Source of the DNA: Planctomycetaceae bacterium
GTDB taxonomy: Bacteria; Planctomycetota; Planctomycetia; Pirellulales; Pirellulaceae
DNA: 34,608 nt
Direction of reading: 5' to 3'
NCBI GenBank assembly: GCA_002726245.1
Contig: PBSM01000223.1
Span: forward strand, 1 to 34,608
This document shows, in pieces, positions 9,152-17,094 of the stretch. Position numbers and translations under genes: made by a program. Within the stretch, counting starts at the first letter, position 1; the number at the start of each line of letters is the position of its first letter. Below the pieces are notes generated by a model. The model had not been told where the DNA came from and made no database searches. It saw only the letters and a list, made by a program, of their open reading frames with translations.

Positions 9152-9757
9152 TCACGCCACATTGCGAACGACGCCAACGACAACTCCCAGAACGCTGGCA
9201 TTATCGAGGTAAATCGGAGCCATCGACGAATTGGCTGGCTGCAGCCGAATCCGGCCCTTCTCGGGAAACCAGTACTTGAGTGTGGCTTCGCCCTCGTCGG
9301 TCTGAGCGACGACGATCTGGCCCGGCGAAGCTGTTTCCTGTTTCTGCACGACGACATAATCACCGTCGACAATCTGCGCGTCGATCATCGACTCGCCGCT
9401 GACCTGCAAGGCGAAGAAATCTTCTCGACCGAACATGCTGCTGAAATCGACTCGTTCGTTCTGCTCGAACGCCAGTGTTGTCAGTCCCGCAGCGACGACG
9501 CCAGCCATTGGGATACCATTCGCCTCGCGAGCCGCTTCGCGAGTCAACTCGATTGCGCGTGACTTGTTCGGGCTGCGCGTGATCAGACCTTTCTTTTCGA
9601 GTGCCTTCAAATGGCACATCACGCCGTTCGGAGAACGAATGCCAAAACGCTCGCCAATCTCGCGGACGGTGGGACCATAACCGCGGTTCGTGATTTTGTC
9701 CCGGATGAACTCATAGACATCCTTTTGGCGGTTTGTGAGCTGATCGAGCACGGACAT
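9152..9757 (-). CDS. lexA: LexA repressor, SOS response
   Basis: Transcriptional repressor of DNA-damage genes that cleaves itself when RecA is activated. It is 201 residues long, as expected. The start at 9757 is fixed by AAGGAG with 7-base spacing upstream and by the family opening LTNRQKDVYEFIRD. The open frame extends far upstream but only into non-homologous sequence. The N-terminal winged helix covers about 1-70, with recognition-helix region RSPNGVMCHLKAL. The self-cleavage bond is Ala85-Gly86 (PMAGVVAAG). The catalytic pair is Ser123 in VSGESMID and Lys161 in EATLKYW, so it should be fully cleavable. It is divergent from sppA with 292 bases between starts. A candidate promoter and operator lie about 60-90 bases upstream. 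Confidence 0.95.
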   Translation of the reverse strand: MSVLDQLTNRQKDVYEFIRDKITNRGYGPTVREIGERFGIRSPNGVMCHLKALEKKGLITRSPNKSRAIELTREAAREANGIPMAGVVAAGLTTLAFEQNERVDFSSMFGREDFFALQVSGESMIDAQIVDGDYVVVQKQETASPGQIVVAQTDEGEATLKYWFPEKGRIRLQPANSSMAPIYLDNASVLGVVVGVVRNVA

Positions 9758-9802
9758 CCGTTCGCTCCTTCCACGAAAGAATAAGAAACATGAACTCTTC
9801 CA

Positions 9803-9848
9803 GTTTATGATATACGGACGTACACAGTCAATGACATATGTACACTGT
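9803..9848 (-). promoter_or_regulatory. candidate lexA promoter with possible LexA operator half-sites
   Basis: Read on the minus strand, a TTGACT -35-like hexamer is followed, after about 16-17 bases, by an AT-rich ATAAAC/CATAAA segment that could serve as -10. The plus strand carries GTACACAGT (9820-9828) and GTACACTGT (9840-9848), exactly 20 bases apart, plus the 8-bp palindrome ACATATGT (9834-9841) that overlaps the second copy. LexA genes usually control themselves, so this is the natural place for an operator. The motif matches neither the E. coli nor the Bacillus SOS box exactly, so the call is tentative. Confidence 0.35.
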
Positions 9849-10049
9849 TTATCGGCTTGATTGGACGGAAAGTCTTGTACGACTTGCAGATAAGAGAAAT
9901 AGAGGTCGTCTGTTCGGCCGGTAAGACAAGGCAGCCAAGTGATGAGCCCACGGGCAACATTTCTGGCGATTAATCGAATCTCCAGGTAAAAGTTACCACA
10001 AGTATCCGCCTGAGGTCGGGTCTGACCGTCATCTTCTAGAGGACTAACG

Positions 10050-11825
10050 ATGTTGAAGCCAAGTAATTCTGTGTGCGTTTTCGTTTTGATCCTAACAACC
10101 GTCCACTTGCACGCCGCGGACGACAAGGCGGAAAAGCCGACGAAGGCGAAGATCGCAGAGATCAAGATCAAAGGTTCGCTGCCGGAATCGGTCAGCCAAC
10201 CGGGAATCTTCGGTGAGTTGGAGCAGAATCTGGCAGGCATGATCGGTCGGTTGGACCAAGCCGCCACCGACGACGAGATCGCCGCCGTTCTTCTCCGCAT
10301 TCGGGAACCTTCGATCGGACGAGGCAAGCTCGCCGAGTTGAGTGCGGCCATTCAACGTGTGCGCGATAGCGAGAAGCGAGTCATCGCCGAATTGGAATCC
10401 GCAACCACGGCGGGCTTCCTGCTCGCGACCCATTGCGACGAGATCGTGATGCCCGAGTCGGGCGTTCTTATGATCCCCGGAGTTCGCGCCGAGATCACCT
10501 TCTATCGCGGCTTGTTCGACAAGCTGGGTATCAAAGCAGACATGATGCAGGTAGGTGCCTTCAAGGGGGCGGCGGAGCCGTACACACGTAGCGAGATGAG
10601 TCCCGAGTTTCGCAAGCAGTACGAGGGCCTGCTGGATGATGTCTACGAACAGCTCGTCGATGCTATCTCGGCGAATCGCAAACTCGATCGCGCGAAAGTG
10701 CAAGAGCTGATTGATGTCGGCCTGTTCACGACGGTCGAAGCACAGCAGTCGGGATTGATCGATCGCGTCGCTTACGATGATACGTTCCAAGAGGACTTGC
10801 GGAAGACACTCGACGTCGATGAATTGGAGATGGTCAAGAACTACGGCAAGAAAAAGCCCGACACGGACTTCTCCGGCATGATGGGGATGATGAAGTTGTT
10901 CGAGTTGATGATGGGAGGCGAACCGTCTCGGCGGGCCAGTCGCAACAAGAAGATCGCGGTTGTCTATGCGTCGGGGATGATTATGGACGGCGAGAGTACT
11001 GCAAGCCTATTTGGCGGAGAGATCCTCGGCGGCGACACGATTGTGCGAGCGATCCGCAAAGCGCAAGACGACAAATCTGTCGCGGCGATTGTGCTGCGAG
11101 TTGACAGCCCTGGCGGGTCAGCGATGGCCAGCGACATGATCTGGCACGCAATCGAACAGTGCGACAAGCCCGTGATCGCCAGCATGGGAGACGTTGCGGC
11201 GAGCGGCGGCTACTACATCTCGATGGGCTGCGACAAGATCTTCGCCGAACCGGGCACATTGACGGGCTCGATTGGTGTCGTCGGTGGCAAAATCGCTCTC
11301 ACTGGTTTATACGGCAAAGTCGGACTGAACACCGATGTGATCAGCCGTGGCAAGAACAGTGGCTTGCTGTCGATCGACCAGCCATTCAGCGACTCGGAAC
11401 GAGTCGTTTGGAAGAAGATGATGGAAGATGTGTATCGGCAGTTCGTCGAGAAAGCAGCCGCTGGTCGCGACATGAAAGCCGAGCAGATCGAGCCGTTGAC
11501 TGGTGGGCGTGTGTGGACTGGACGCCAAGCAAAAGAAAAAGGGCTCATCGATGACTTGGGGACGCTGCGAGAAGCGATCGCGTTTGCCAAGCAACAGGCC
11601 GGAATTGGCGAAGACGAGAAGGCCGAATTGCTGATACTGCCGAAGCCGAAGAGTATCTTTGATCAATTGTTCGATTCAGGTATTGGGATCCAGTCAGACT
11701 TTGCCAGCCAGGCCGCCAAATCCGTTCCGGAGTTATCCAGACATCTCCGCACCGTGGAACGGCTTCGAAAGCTCTTTACGAAGCCGGCTGTCTGCATCAT
11801 GCCGTACGAAGTGCGGATCAAGTGA
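10050..11825 (+). CDS. sppA: signal peptide peptidase SppA, 67-kDa type (S49 family)
   Basis: Serine protease that degrades leftover signal peptides at the membrane, 591 residues, the double-domain form. The start at 10050 follows an AGAGGA ribosome binding site, and a signal or anchor helix ends at HLHA (about residue 22). Two S49 repeats are visible, roughly 35-260 and 305-540. The general-base lysine is K172 in VGAFKGAAEPY and the nucleophile is S385 in GDVAASGGYY, preceded by the oxyanion motif VDSPGGSAM. This is the E. coli arrangement, with Lys in the first repeat and Ser in the second. It is probably exported and anchored. It stands alone, divergent from lexA. Confidence 0.92.
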   Translation: MLKPSNSVCVFVLILTTVHLHAADDKAEKPTKAKIAEIKIKGSLPESVSQPGIFGELEQNLAGMIGRLDQAATDDEIAAVLLRIREPSIGRGKLAELSAAIQRVRDSEKRVIAELESATTAGFLLATHCDEIVMPESGVLMIPGVRAEITFYRGLFDKLGIKADMMQVGAFKGAAEPYTRSEMSPEFRKQYEGLLDDVYEQLVDAISANRKLDRAKVQELIDVGLFTTVEAQQSGLIDRVAYDDTFQEDLRKTLDVDELEMVKNYGKKKPDTDFSGMMGMMKLFELMMGGEPSRRASRNKKIAVVYASGMIMDGESTASLFGGEILGGDTIVRAIRKAQDDKSVAAIVLRVDSPGGSAMASDMIWHAIEQCDKPVIASMGDVAASGGYYISMGCDKIFAEPGTLTGSIGVVGGKIALTGLYGKVGLNTDVISRGKNSGLLSIDQPFSDSERVVWKKMMEDVYRQFVEKAAAGRDMKAEQIEPLTGGRVWTGRQAKEKGLIDDLGTLREAIAFAKQQAGIGEDEKAELLILPKPKSIFDQLFDSGIGIQSDFASQAAKSVPELSRHLRTVERLRKLFTKPAVCIMPYEVRIK

Positions 11826-11849
11826 CGGCGAATCGCCGGACCAGTCATT

Positions 11850-12088
11850 ACTCAAACTAAAAAGGGAGTCGTGAAAATGGGACTGGCTCCAAAGCAGCGC
11901 GATCGACTTACCACTAAAATACAAGTAGTTTGCTGCTTTCGTGCCTGTCCCACTTTCACGACGGACCAGCGGGTTCGACGTGGCCCGCGAGGAAAGGGGA
12001 CAGGCACCGTGCCGTTACCGCTGCCCGACATTTCGGGCCTTGGCGGGACGGAGCCAGTCCCCTTTCTCGCTCGTGTTTTCAGTTTGAG
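11850..12088. mobile_element. composite palindromic element (BIME/MITE-like), full copy
   Basis: About 239 bases with nested symmetry. The outer ends are an imperfect inverted pair, starting ACTCAAACTAAAA at 11850 and ending TTTTCAGTTTGAG at 12088. Inside are two hairpins. Arms 11868-11898 and 11932-11962 match at 27 of 31 positions. Arms 11987-12008 and 12050-12070 match well around a GGGACAGGCACC / GGAGCCAGTCCC core. That core (GGGACWGGCWCC, either strand) occurs four times. The first 65 bases recur at 34538 with a single change. No convincing protein is encoded. Such structures are typically mobilised in trans by a REP-associated or other transposase, which is not in this window. It fills most of the gap between sppA and the pilin gene. 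Confidence 0.8.
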
Positions 12089-12222
12089 GCCTTACGAACC
12101 GCACGGCCGTCGCGATCGGTACGTTCATGTCCGGATGTGACACGAATCGTGCTACAGTCTAGCGAACGTAAGGTAGGGTTGTTTGGCAACACAGTAGGCA
12201 AATCCACGCGCGAGAAGCAGGC

Positions 12223-12384
12223 ATGATTGGCAAGTTCCTTGGCGACGAAGACGGAGTCACGGCCGTTGAATACGGTGTGATGATCGCGTTCTTTATTCTG
12301 GCCGTGATCGTTGCGATCAACTCCCTTGCCCAATCGCTGGCAGACCACTTCAACGACGTCGGGACACGGGTCGATGGCATGTAG
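12223..12384 (+). CDS. Flp/Fap-type IVb pilin subunit (orphan)
   Basis: A 53-residue prepilin. The short leader MIGKFLGDEDG ends in the glycine expected for prepilin peptidase. The mature protein begins VTAVEYGVMIAFFILAV, with Glu at mature position 5 followed by Tyr, the hallmark of Flp pilins, and a hydrophobic helix of about 20 residues. Flp subunits are built into tight-adherence (Tad) pili, also used for attachment and conjugation-like contacts. No Tad ATPase, secretin or prepilin peptidase is encoded nearby, so assembly would depend on genes elsewhere. The ribosome binding site is weak (GAGAAG about 7 bases upstream). It ends 2 bases before the converging deacetylase relic. Confidence 0.85.
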   Translation: MIGKFLGDEDGVTAVEYGVMIAFFILAVIVAINSLAQSLADHFNDVGTRVDGM

Positions 12385-12386
12385 GT

Positions 12387-13296
12387 CTACAGCGCAACAC
12401 CATCCCATCGCACGAAGGCTTCCATCGCAAAAAACTCCGGCAAGCCAAGCTGGTTGTACTTGTTGGCGGTACCTTTGTTCCGATCATCGGCTCGCTGCCA
12501 GAACTCACGCGGATCACTGCCCGGGAATAACGCTTCGTCCTTCTGACTCTCATGCATGAAGATCGCTTTGCGTTTTAGCTCCATGTCGCCGGGACTTAGC
12601 GGCACGGCGATCTCGATTTCGTGAAGGTCGTACTCTTGCCACGCGCCTCGATACAGCAGCACCTCGGGCCGACTGCCGGAACCTTGCTCGATCTCCTGCA
12701 GGGCCGTCAAGATCGCTTCGGCGCAAACGCGATGTTGTGCCATGCGGATCAGAAAGATCGCCCGCGACGTAGACCTGCTGTGGCTGGACCCGCTCGATGA
12801 GTTCGCGAATGATCGCAACGTCGTCACAGCCAAACGGCTTCTTATCGATCGCGCCTGTCCGGTAAAAGGGCAAGTCTAGGAAGTGGAGATGCTCCTCCTG
12901 ACAGCCGACCGTTAATGCACCCGCTTTGGCTTCGCTCCAACGAATCAGCCCTTTGACTCTTAGCACCGACTCGATATCGAACTGCCCGGGCTCCTTTGTG
13001 TTGAGCGAGTCGTTCACATCCGTTTCAACTTCTCTCGACTTTTGCTCATCGATCTCAAACAGTCGGTTGTATTCAGTCACCATGTCGGCCACGCGACGGG
13101 CGTCGTGATCGAACACGGCGATATTGCCGCTCGTCATATAGGCGATATGAACTTCGTGGCCATCATCCACCAACCGGATCAGCGACCCACCCATGCTAAT
13201 CACATCGTCGTCCGGGTGCGGACTGAAGCACATCACACGTTTAGGATTCTTGCCGGCCGGGTGATACTCGATCGTGTCCATCAACCAGCGGAACAC
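12387..13296 (-). pseudogene. frameshifted PIG-L (LmbE-type) deacetylase, C-terminal part of a NagB/PIG-L fusion
   Basis: The first frame (from 13296) reads VFRWLMDTIEYHPAGK, then the zinc motif FSPHPDDDVISMGG, down to AGDLSDPHGT. One extra base near 12735 then breaks it. Removing that base restores HRVCAEAIL and continues in another frame through LYRGAWQEYDLHEIEIAVPL to a stop at 12387. The repaired product is about 300 residues and matches the C-terminal half of fused glucosamine-6-phosphate deaminase/PIG-L proteins, which act on amino-sugar N-acetyl groups. The N-terminal NagB domain is absent. Upstream, another frame reads HYLLRHRGP, suggesting a second shift near 13315. The break falls in the second zinc-ligand region (HGTH), so the product as read would be dead. 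Sequencing error is the alternative. Confidence 0.8.
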
Positions 13297-13513
13297 GCGA
13301 TGCGCGAGCCTGGGCCGCGATGCCGCAACAAATAGTGAAGGTTATGTTGCCGGTGGTAGGCGAAAGGACCCGCGGTCGAACAGGTGCGTGAATAGGTTTG
13401 AAGACCACTCGGTTGCCTCCAGCAAACAAGAGCGAATCAAGACCTATCATAGCGCGGCCAGACGCTCAGAGCCAGCTTTCGCTAGCAATAATCGCTTTCA
13501 GTGTCGCGTCTCA

Positions 13514-14371
13514 TCACACGCCGTGCCGCGGCTTGCCGCGTTTTCGTTGGCAAAGTGGACAGAAGAACGTCGATCGTTGGGCCTGGATAATTCGCTGTAC
13601 GATACCGTCGCCACACGCACGGCACGTTTCGCCGGCACGATCGTAGACGCGGTGCTGGTTCTGATATCCGCCGGCATCATTTAATGCGTTCCGGTACGTG
13701 CCGTCCGACAACGTTGAACCCTCGTAACGAATGGCGTCCTGCAGTACTTTCAATGTCGCCGCCTGGATGCATTGCCAGGCACCTCGAGAGAGTTGATCGC
13801 AACGCTTAGCGGGATGGATCCCGGACAGGTTCAGGATCTCTGATGCATAGAGATTCCCGATGCCAGACACCGCCTTCTGATCAAGCAGTGCCACTTTGAC
13901 CGCGCGACGACTCTTGCCCAACCGAGTTCGCAGCTCGTCCGGAGTCACTACCAGCGCGTCGGGGCCAAGCTTGGCAACGATCCGTGATTCGAATTGCTTC
14001 GGCGAAAGGAGTTGCACGCTTCCCAGCCCTCGACGGTCCCAATACAAGAGCTTTGGAATCTTACCTCCGGTCAAGCTGACCTCGACACGCAGATGTTCGT
14101 AGTTAGGAGGATCGGCTACCAATACGAGTCCCGTCATCCGAGGCTCGAAGATCAGTCGGTCTGCGGACTCCAACCGCACAATGACTCGTTTGCCGATCCT
14201 CTCCACTGCTACGATCCCCTGCCCTTGCACGCGTTTGTTTAGCACCGCTAGTCCCGGCCTCACAAGAATTGGCTTGAGCGATGTTCGCAGTTTTTCAACC
14301 GCTTGGATACGCGAACCGACCACCGCCAAGATCCCGCGACGCATCGTTTCAACTTCTGGAAGTTCGGGCAT
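13514..14371 (-). CDS. mutM: formamidopyrimidine-DNA glycosylase
   Basis: Base-excision repair enzyme (Fpg/MutM) that removes 8-oxoguanine and nicks the strand, 285 residues. The start at 14371 is certain: the mature N-terminus must be PELPEVET, with Pro as catalytic nucleophile and Glu next to it, and AAGGAG lies 6 bases upstream. The central domain shows the lysine-bearing turn RIGKRVIV and FEPRMTG. The C-terminal half has the helix-two-turn-helix and a four-cysteine zinc finger, C-x2-C near YDRAGETCRACG and C-x2-C in FFCPLCQ. The DNA-contacting arginine is in QRSTFFC. All key residues are present. It faces away from the TM2 gene and has no operon partner. Confidence 0.95.
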   Translation of the reverse strand: MPELPEVETMRRGILAVVGSRIQAVEKLRTSLKPILVRPGLAVLNKRVQGQGIVAVERIGKRVIVRLESADRLIFEPRMTGLVLVADPPNYEHLRVEVSLTGGKIPKLLYWDRRGLGSVQLLSPKQFESRIVAKLGPDALVVTPDELRTRLGKSRRAVKVALLDQKAVSGIGNLYASEILNLSGIHPAKRCDQLSRGAWQCIQAATLKVLQDAIRYEGSTLSDGTYRNALNDAGGYQNQHRVYDRAGETCRACGDGIVQRIIQAQRSTFFCPLCQRKRGKPRHGV

Positions 14372-14505
14372 TCTGGACTCCTTGGTGGTGATTCTAGAAG
14401 GCCGCTGAGTATCCGCAACCGGGGGAATTGGTCCTCGGTTTTTCCAAGATTCACACGGCCGCGGCGAATCACATAGGCTTCTGCTTGCACACACATTGGA
14501 CGACA

Positions 14506-14946
14506 ATGATGCACATGAAACAGTCGCTATCAACACACTCCGTCGTGATCGGCTATCTGCTTTGGCTGTTCGGTTTCACCGGAGCCCATCGCTTTTACTA
14601 CGGCAAGCCAGTTAGCGGCACGATTTGGTTTTTCACCTTCGGCTTGCTTGGCATCGGCTGGCTGATCGACGTCTTCTTGATCCCCGGCATGGACCGCGAT
14701 GCGGATCTTCGCTTCGAACCGGGGCCTATCGACTATTCGCTTGCCTGGATCTTGCTCGGTTTCTTTTTGCTGGGCGTGTTCGGCTTGCACCGCTTTTACA
14801 TGGGCAAGATCGTCACGGGCTTGCTCTATCTGTTCACCGGCGGACTGTTCGGCATCGGAGTTCTGTACGACTTCCTGACCCTCAACGGCCAAATCGATGA
14901 GATCAATCGCCGAGAGCACCTCGCTGGTGTGAAGGCAATCGCCTGA
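14506..14946 (+). CDS. double TM2-domain membrane protein
   Basis: A 146-residue membrane protein made of two tandem TM2 domains. Each has the hallmark G-x-H-R-F-Y-x-[13 protein letters not shown] at about 25-34 and [10 protein letters not shown] in the second half. Each is followed by a helix pair ending in an acidic turn (IDVFLIPG and LYDFLTLNG). TM2 domains are widespread but without a settled function. The start is uncertain among ATG 14506, 14509 and 14515. I use the first because GGA lies 8 bases upstream. An in-frame TTG at 14428 would add non-hydrophobic residues. It is divergent from mutM. Confidence 0.85.
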   Translation: MMHMKQSLSTHSVVIGYLLWLFGFTGAHRFYYGKPVSGTIWFFTFGLLGIGWLIDVFLIPGMDRDADLRFEPGPIDYSLAWILLGFFLLGVFGLHRFYMGKIVTGLLYLFTGGLFGIGVLYDFLTLNGQIDEINRREHLAGVKAIA

Positions 14947-14957
14947 GAACGCGTTTC

Positions 14958-15032
14958 GTTGGAGTCCCGCCTTTAGGCGGTCTTGTCATGCGGGAACTCA
15001 CGCTCAAAGCCGCCTGAAGGCGGGACTCCAAC
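14958..15032. repeat. palindromic repeat, family A copy 1
   Basis: Arms 14958-14980 and 15010-15032 are reverse complements with one mismatch over 23 bases, starting GTTGGAGTCCCGCC. The inner part CCGCCTTTAGGCGG is itself a hairpin. The 29-base loop separates the arms. A second copy lies at 22034-22102. It sits 11 bases after the TM2 gene stop and may also end its transcript. Confidence 0.85.
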
Positions 15033-15065
15033 TTCGATACACGTTCTGACGATCACCCGACTCAG

Positions 15066-15120
15066 GACGCCAGTAGCGTCCGCTTTGGGTTTGACAATTC
15101 TTGGGGTCGCACGTGAAGAT
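15066..15120 (+). promoter_or_regulatory. candidate promoter upstream of the sigma factor gene
   Basis: A perfect -35 hexamer TTGACA (15091-15096) is followed, 18 bases on, by GAAGAT (15115-15120), a weak -10. Directly upstream GACGC/GCGTC forms a 5-bp hairpin (15066-15080). The promoter would give a leader of about 70 bases for the gene at 15194. This is pattern evidence only. Confidence 0.3.
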
Positions 15121-15193
15121 AGTGGATTAGGCGGTTTCATCTCTCCGCTCCATCCAGCCCGTTCTTTCTGCCGAGCCTCCGGCCCCAGCCCGC

Positions 15194-15763
15194 ATGCCCT
15201 CTCAAGACGAGTCGCAATTGATCGACGCCTCGCTGCAGGGCAACTCGGCAGCCTTCGGTGAACTCGTGCAGTTGCATCAGAACCGATTGTACAACGCAAT
15301 GGTTCACTTCTGCGGGAACATGACCGAAGCGGAAGATGTCGTGCAAGAAGCGTTTGTCCAAGCTTATCTGAAGCTGGCGAGTTTCCAGCGAAACAGCGCC
15401 TTCTATACGTGGTTGTATCGAATCGCCTTCAATACCGCGATCAGCCGCAAACGCCGTCAACGCAACGAAGCGTCGGTTGATCAAGTTCGAGAACAATCCG
15501 GCATCGAGCCACTTGACTCCGGTGATCAGCCCGGCGACCAGATGATGCGCGACGAGCGAGCTGCCTTGGTACATAAGGCACTTGGGCTGCTCAGCGAAGA
15601 GCATCGCGCGATTCTGATCCTCCGCGAGATGGACGGCTGTGATTACGAACAGATTGCCGAGGCGTTGTCCATCAATGTCGGAACTGTCCGCAGCCGATTG
15701 CACCGGGCGCGGACGCAGTTGCGTGATCGTTTGCAGGAACTGGAGAAAGAAGGATCAGGCTAG
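15194..15763 (+). CDS. RNA polymerase ECF sigma factor (RpoE/SigW-like)
   Basis: Extracytoplasmic-function sigma-70 factor of 189 residues. Region 2 runs from about 22 to 90, with the core-binding and melting motif EDVVQEAFVQAYLKL and FYTWLYRIAFNTAISRKRR. A short linker rich in Asp/Gln/Gly follows, and region 4 (about 125-180) has the -35-binding helix-turn-helix LREMDGCDYEQIAEALSI and NVGTVRSRLHRAR. No anti-sigma or zinc-finger regulator follows: the next gene converges and overlaps its last 9 bases. The start ATG at 15194 has no evident ribosome binding site, but no other start keeps region 2 intact. Target genes cannot be told from sequence. Confidence 0.92.
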   Translation: MPSQDESQLIDASLQGNSAAFGELVQLHQNRLYNAMVHFCGNMTEAEDVVQEAFVQAYLKLASFQRNSAFYTWLYRIAFNTAISRKRRQRNEASVDQVREQSGIEPLDSGDQPGDQMMRDERAALVHKALGLLSEEHRAILILREMDGCDYEQIAEALSINVGTVRSRLHRARTQLRDRLQELEKEGSG

Positions 15764-16180
15764 TGCGTCGCGGAAGTAGGCTTCGACGGCCGTAAGCAAC
15801 GGGTCGATCGTCACTGTCTGGATCTGATGGGGCGGGTGCCAGGAAAACCATTTGTAACCAATATGCTCGGTCGGAGTAATCTCAACATCGCGGTTCAACC
15901 ACGCCAGGAAGATTCTCAACGTCTTCTCGCACTCCTCCTCCGGAAACCTCCGATCGCGGACTGGGTAGCGATTCTCGAAGCAGAAGCGATCATCGAGATC
16001 AATATCCGCTGCACGAATTGCCGTCTCCTCCTCCAATTCGCGCAGAGCACACTCGATGTCGGTCTCACCCGGATCGACATGCCCCTTTGGCAAGTCCCAA
16101 CGGTTATGATGTTGCATGAGCAAGAACGAACGAGGCTCTTGCCGAAACACAATCACTCCGCATGATTTAACTTCAGGCAT
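15755..16180 (-). CDS. NUDIX hydrolase, diadenosine tetraphosphatase (NUDT2)-like
   Basis: Small NUDIX pyrophosphohydrolase of 141 residues. The NUDIX box spans 33-55: G33, E39, then R47-E48-L49 and E51-E52. The usual glycine near the end is Ala54. The flanks CGVIVFRQE, RWDLPKGHVDPGE and EHIGYKWFSW resemble Ap4A hydrolases of the NUDT2 type more than MutT or RppH. The probable role is therefore removal of dinucleoside polyphosphates. The start at 16180 was chosen over an in-frame upstream start because the domain begins at once. It converges on the sigma gene, with stops overlapping by 9 bases, and is divergent from the adenosyltransferase. Confidence 0.88.
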   Translation of the reverse strand: MPEVKSCGVIVFRQEPRSFLLMQHHNRWDLPKGHVDPGETDIECALRELEEETAIRAADIDLDDRFCFENRYPVRDRRFPEEECEKTLRIFLAWLNRDVEITPTEHIGYKWFSWHPPHQIQTVTIDPLLTAVEAYFRDALA

Positions 16181-16307
16181 CACAATCACCAGTAAATGGT
16201 AGTGCCGCGAGGAGTAGCATCGGCTTGCCGTCGTAGATGATTCTACGCGGAGCTTCGACGCCGTGCAGCCCGCTCGCAGCTTGTTTTGCATTCGAAAGGC
16301 CGTCGCG

Positions 16308-16877
16308 ATGAAGATCTACACAAAGACAGGTGACACCGGAGAAACGGGCCTATTCGCGGGTCCGCGGGTCGCCAAGGACGACCTTCGCATCGAAGCCTAC
16401 GGCACCGTCGATGAGTTGAACGCGTTTCTGGGCGTTAGTCGTGCTGCATGTTTGCCACAGGAAGTCGATAGTGTCGTCGAACGAATCCAGCACACGCTGC
16501 TCTCGTTGGGAGCCGAACTGGCAACACCAAACCCAGTCGAAGCAGGAACGGCATTCGTGAACGAAACGCAACTCAACTGGTTGGAAAGAACGATCGACGA
16601 GCAAGATCAACAACTTGCTCCGCTCAGGCAGTTCATTCTCCCCGCGGGAACGCCAGCAGCGTCAGCCTTGCACGTAGCCCGTGGCGTTTGCCGCCGCGCG
16701 GAGAGACGCGTAGTCTCGCTGCAGAAGCAGCCAGGAAACGAATCGGTTACCGGACCGCTGCAGTATTTGAACCGGCTGGGCGACCTCTTGTTCGTGCTGG
16801 CTCGACGAGCGAACTCGCTTGTAGGTCAAGTCGATGTCGTTTGGGATAAGCCATCCACTGATACAAACCCGCTCTAA
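16308..16877 (+). CDS. cob(I)alamin adenosyltransferase, PduO/MMAB type
   Basis: Enzyme that transfers the adenosyl group of ATP to cob(I)alamin to give coenzyme B12, 189 residues. The start at 16308 follows AAAGG and gives the family opening MKIYTKTGDTGETGLFAG, the ATP-binding N-terminal loop. The other family blocks are present: RIEAYGTVDELNAFLG, the arginine-rich active-site helix ARGVCRRAERRV, and LQYLNRLGDLLFVLAR near the C-terminus. It is full length. No cobalamin biosynthesis or B12-dependent mutase gene is adjacent, so it probably serves enzymes encoded elsewhere. Confidence 0.93.
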   Translation: MKIYTKTGDTGETGLFAGPRVAKDDLRIEAYGTVDELNAFLGVSRAACLPQEVDSVVERIQHTLLSLGAELATPNPVEAGTAFVNETQLNWLERTIDEQDQQLAPLRQFILPAGTPAASALHVARGVCRRAERRVVSLQKQPGNESVTGPLQYLNRLGDLLFVLARRANSLVGQVDVVWDKPSTDTNPL

Positions 16878-17094
16878 CGGGTGGATTCGTGGTATTTCAC
16901 GACTCCGGGTGCTTTACTCCACATGCAGGCAGAGATAGCTTGTTAGCCTTGCGCTAAGCTGCTCCAGGCAACTGTTCCTCTCCCGGTGACAGGCAGTCCA
17001 GCGTCAACGCGTCGTTTGTTGTACCTCGACGGACCTTCGTTTAGGTGGCGTTGGTTTCCGCGGGGAGTCCGTATTCACGGGTGGGGAGTCGATC

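Noticed and set aside
9758..10351. Long N-terminal extension of LexA
   Set aside because: AAGGAG directly before 9757 and the canonical LexA N-terminus fix the start. The extension would also cover the sppA start region.
11871..12226. Small plus-strand frames across the composite element
   Set aside because: They follow the palindromic repeat sequence and have no protein features; the repeat explains them.
13241..13450. 69-residue minus-strand open frame before the deacetylase relic
   Set aside because: It does not read in the frame of either deacetylase fragment and has no ribosome binding site; likely chance.
16878..17094. Sigma-54 promoter before amtB
   Set aside because: I looked for the TGGCAC-N5-TTGC pattern and found no acceptable match.
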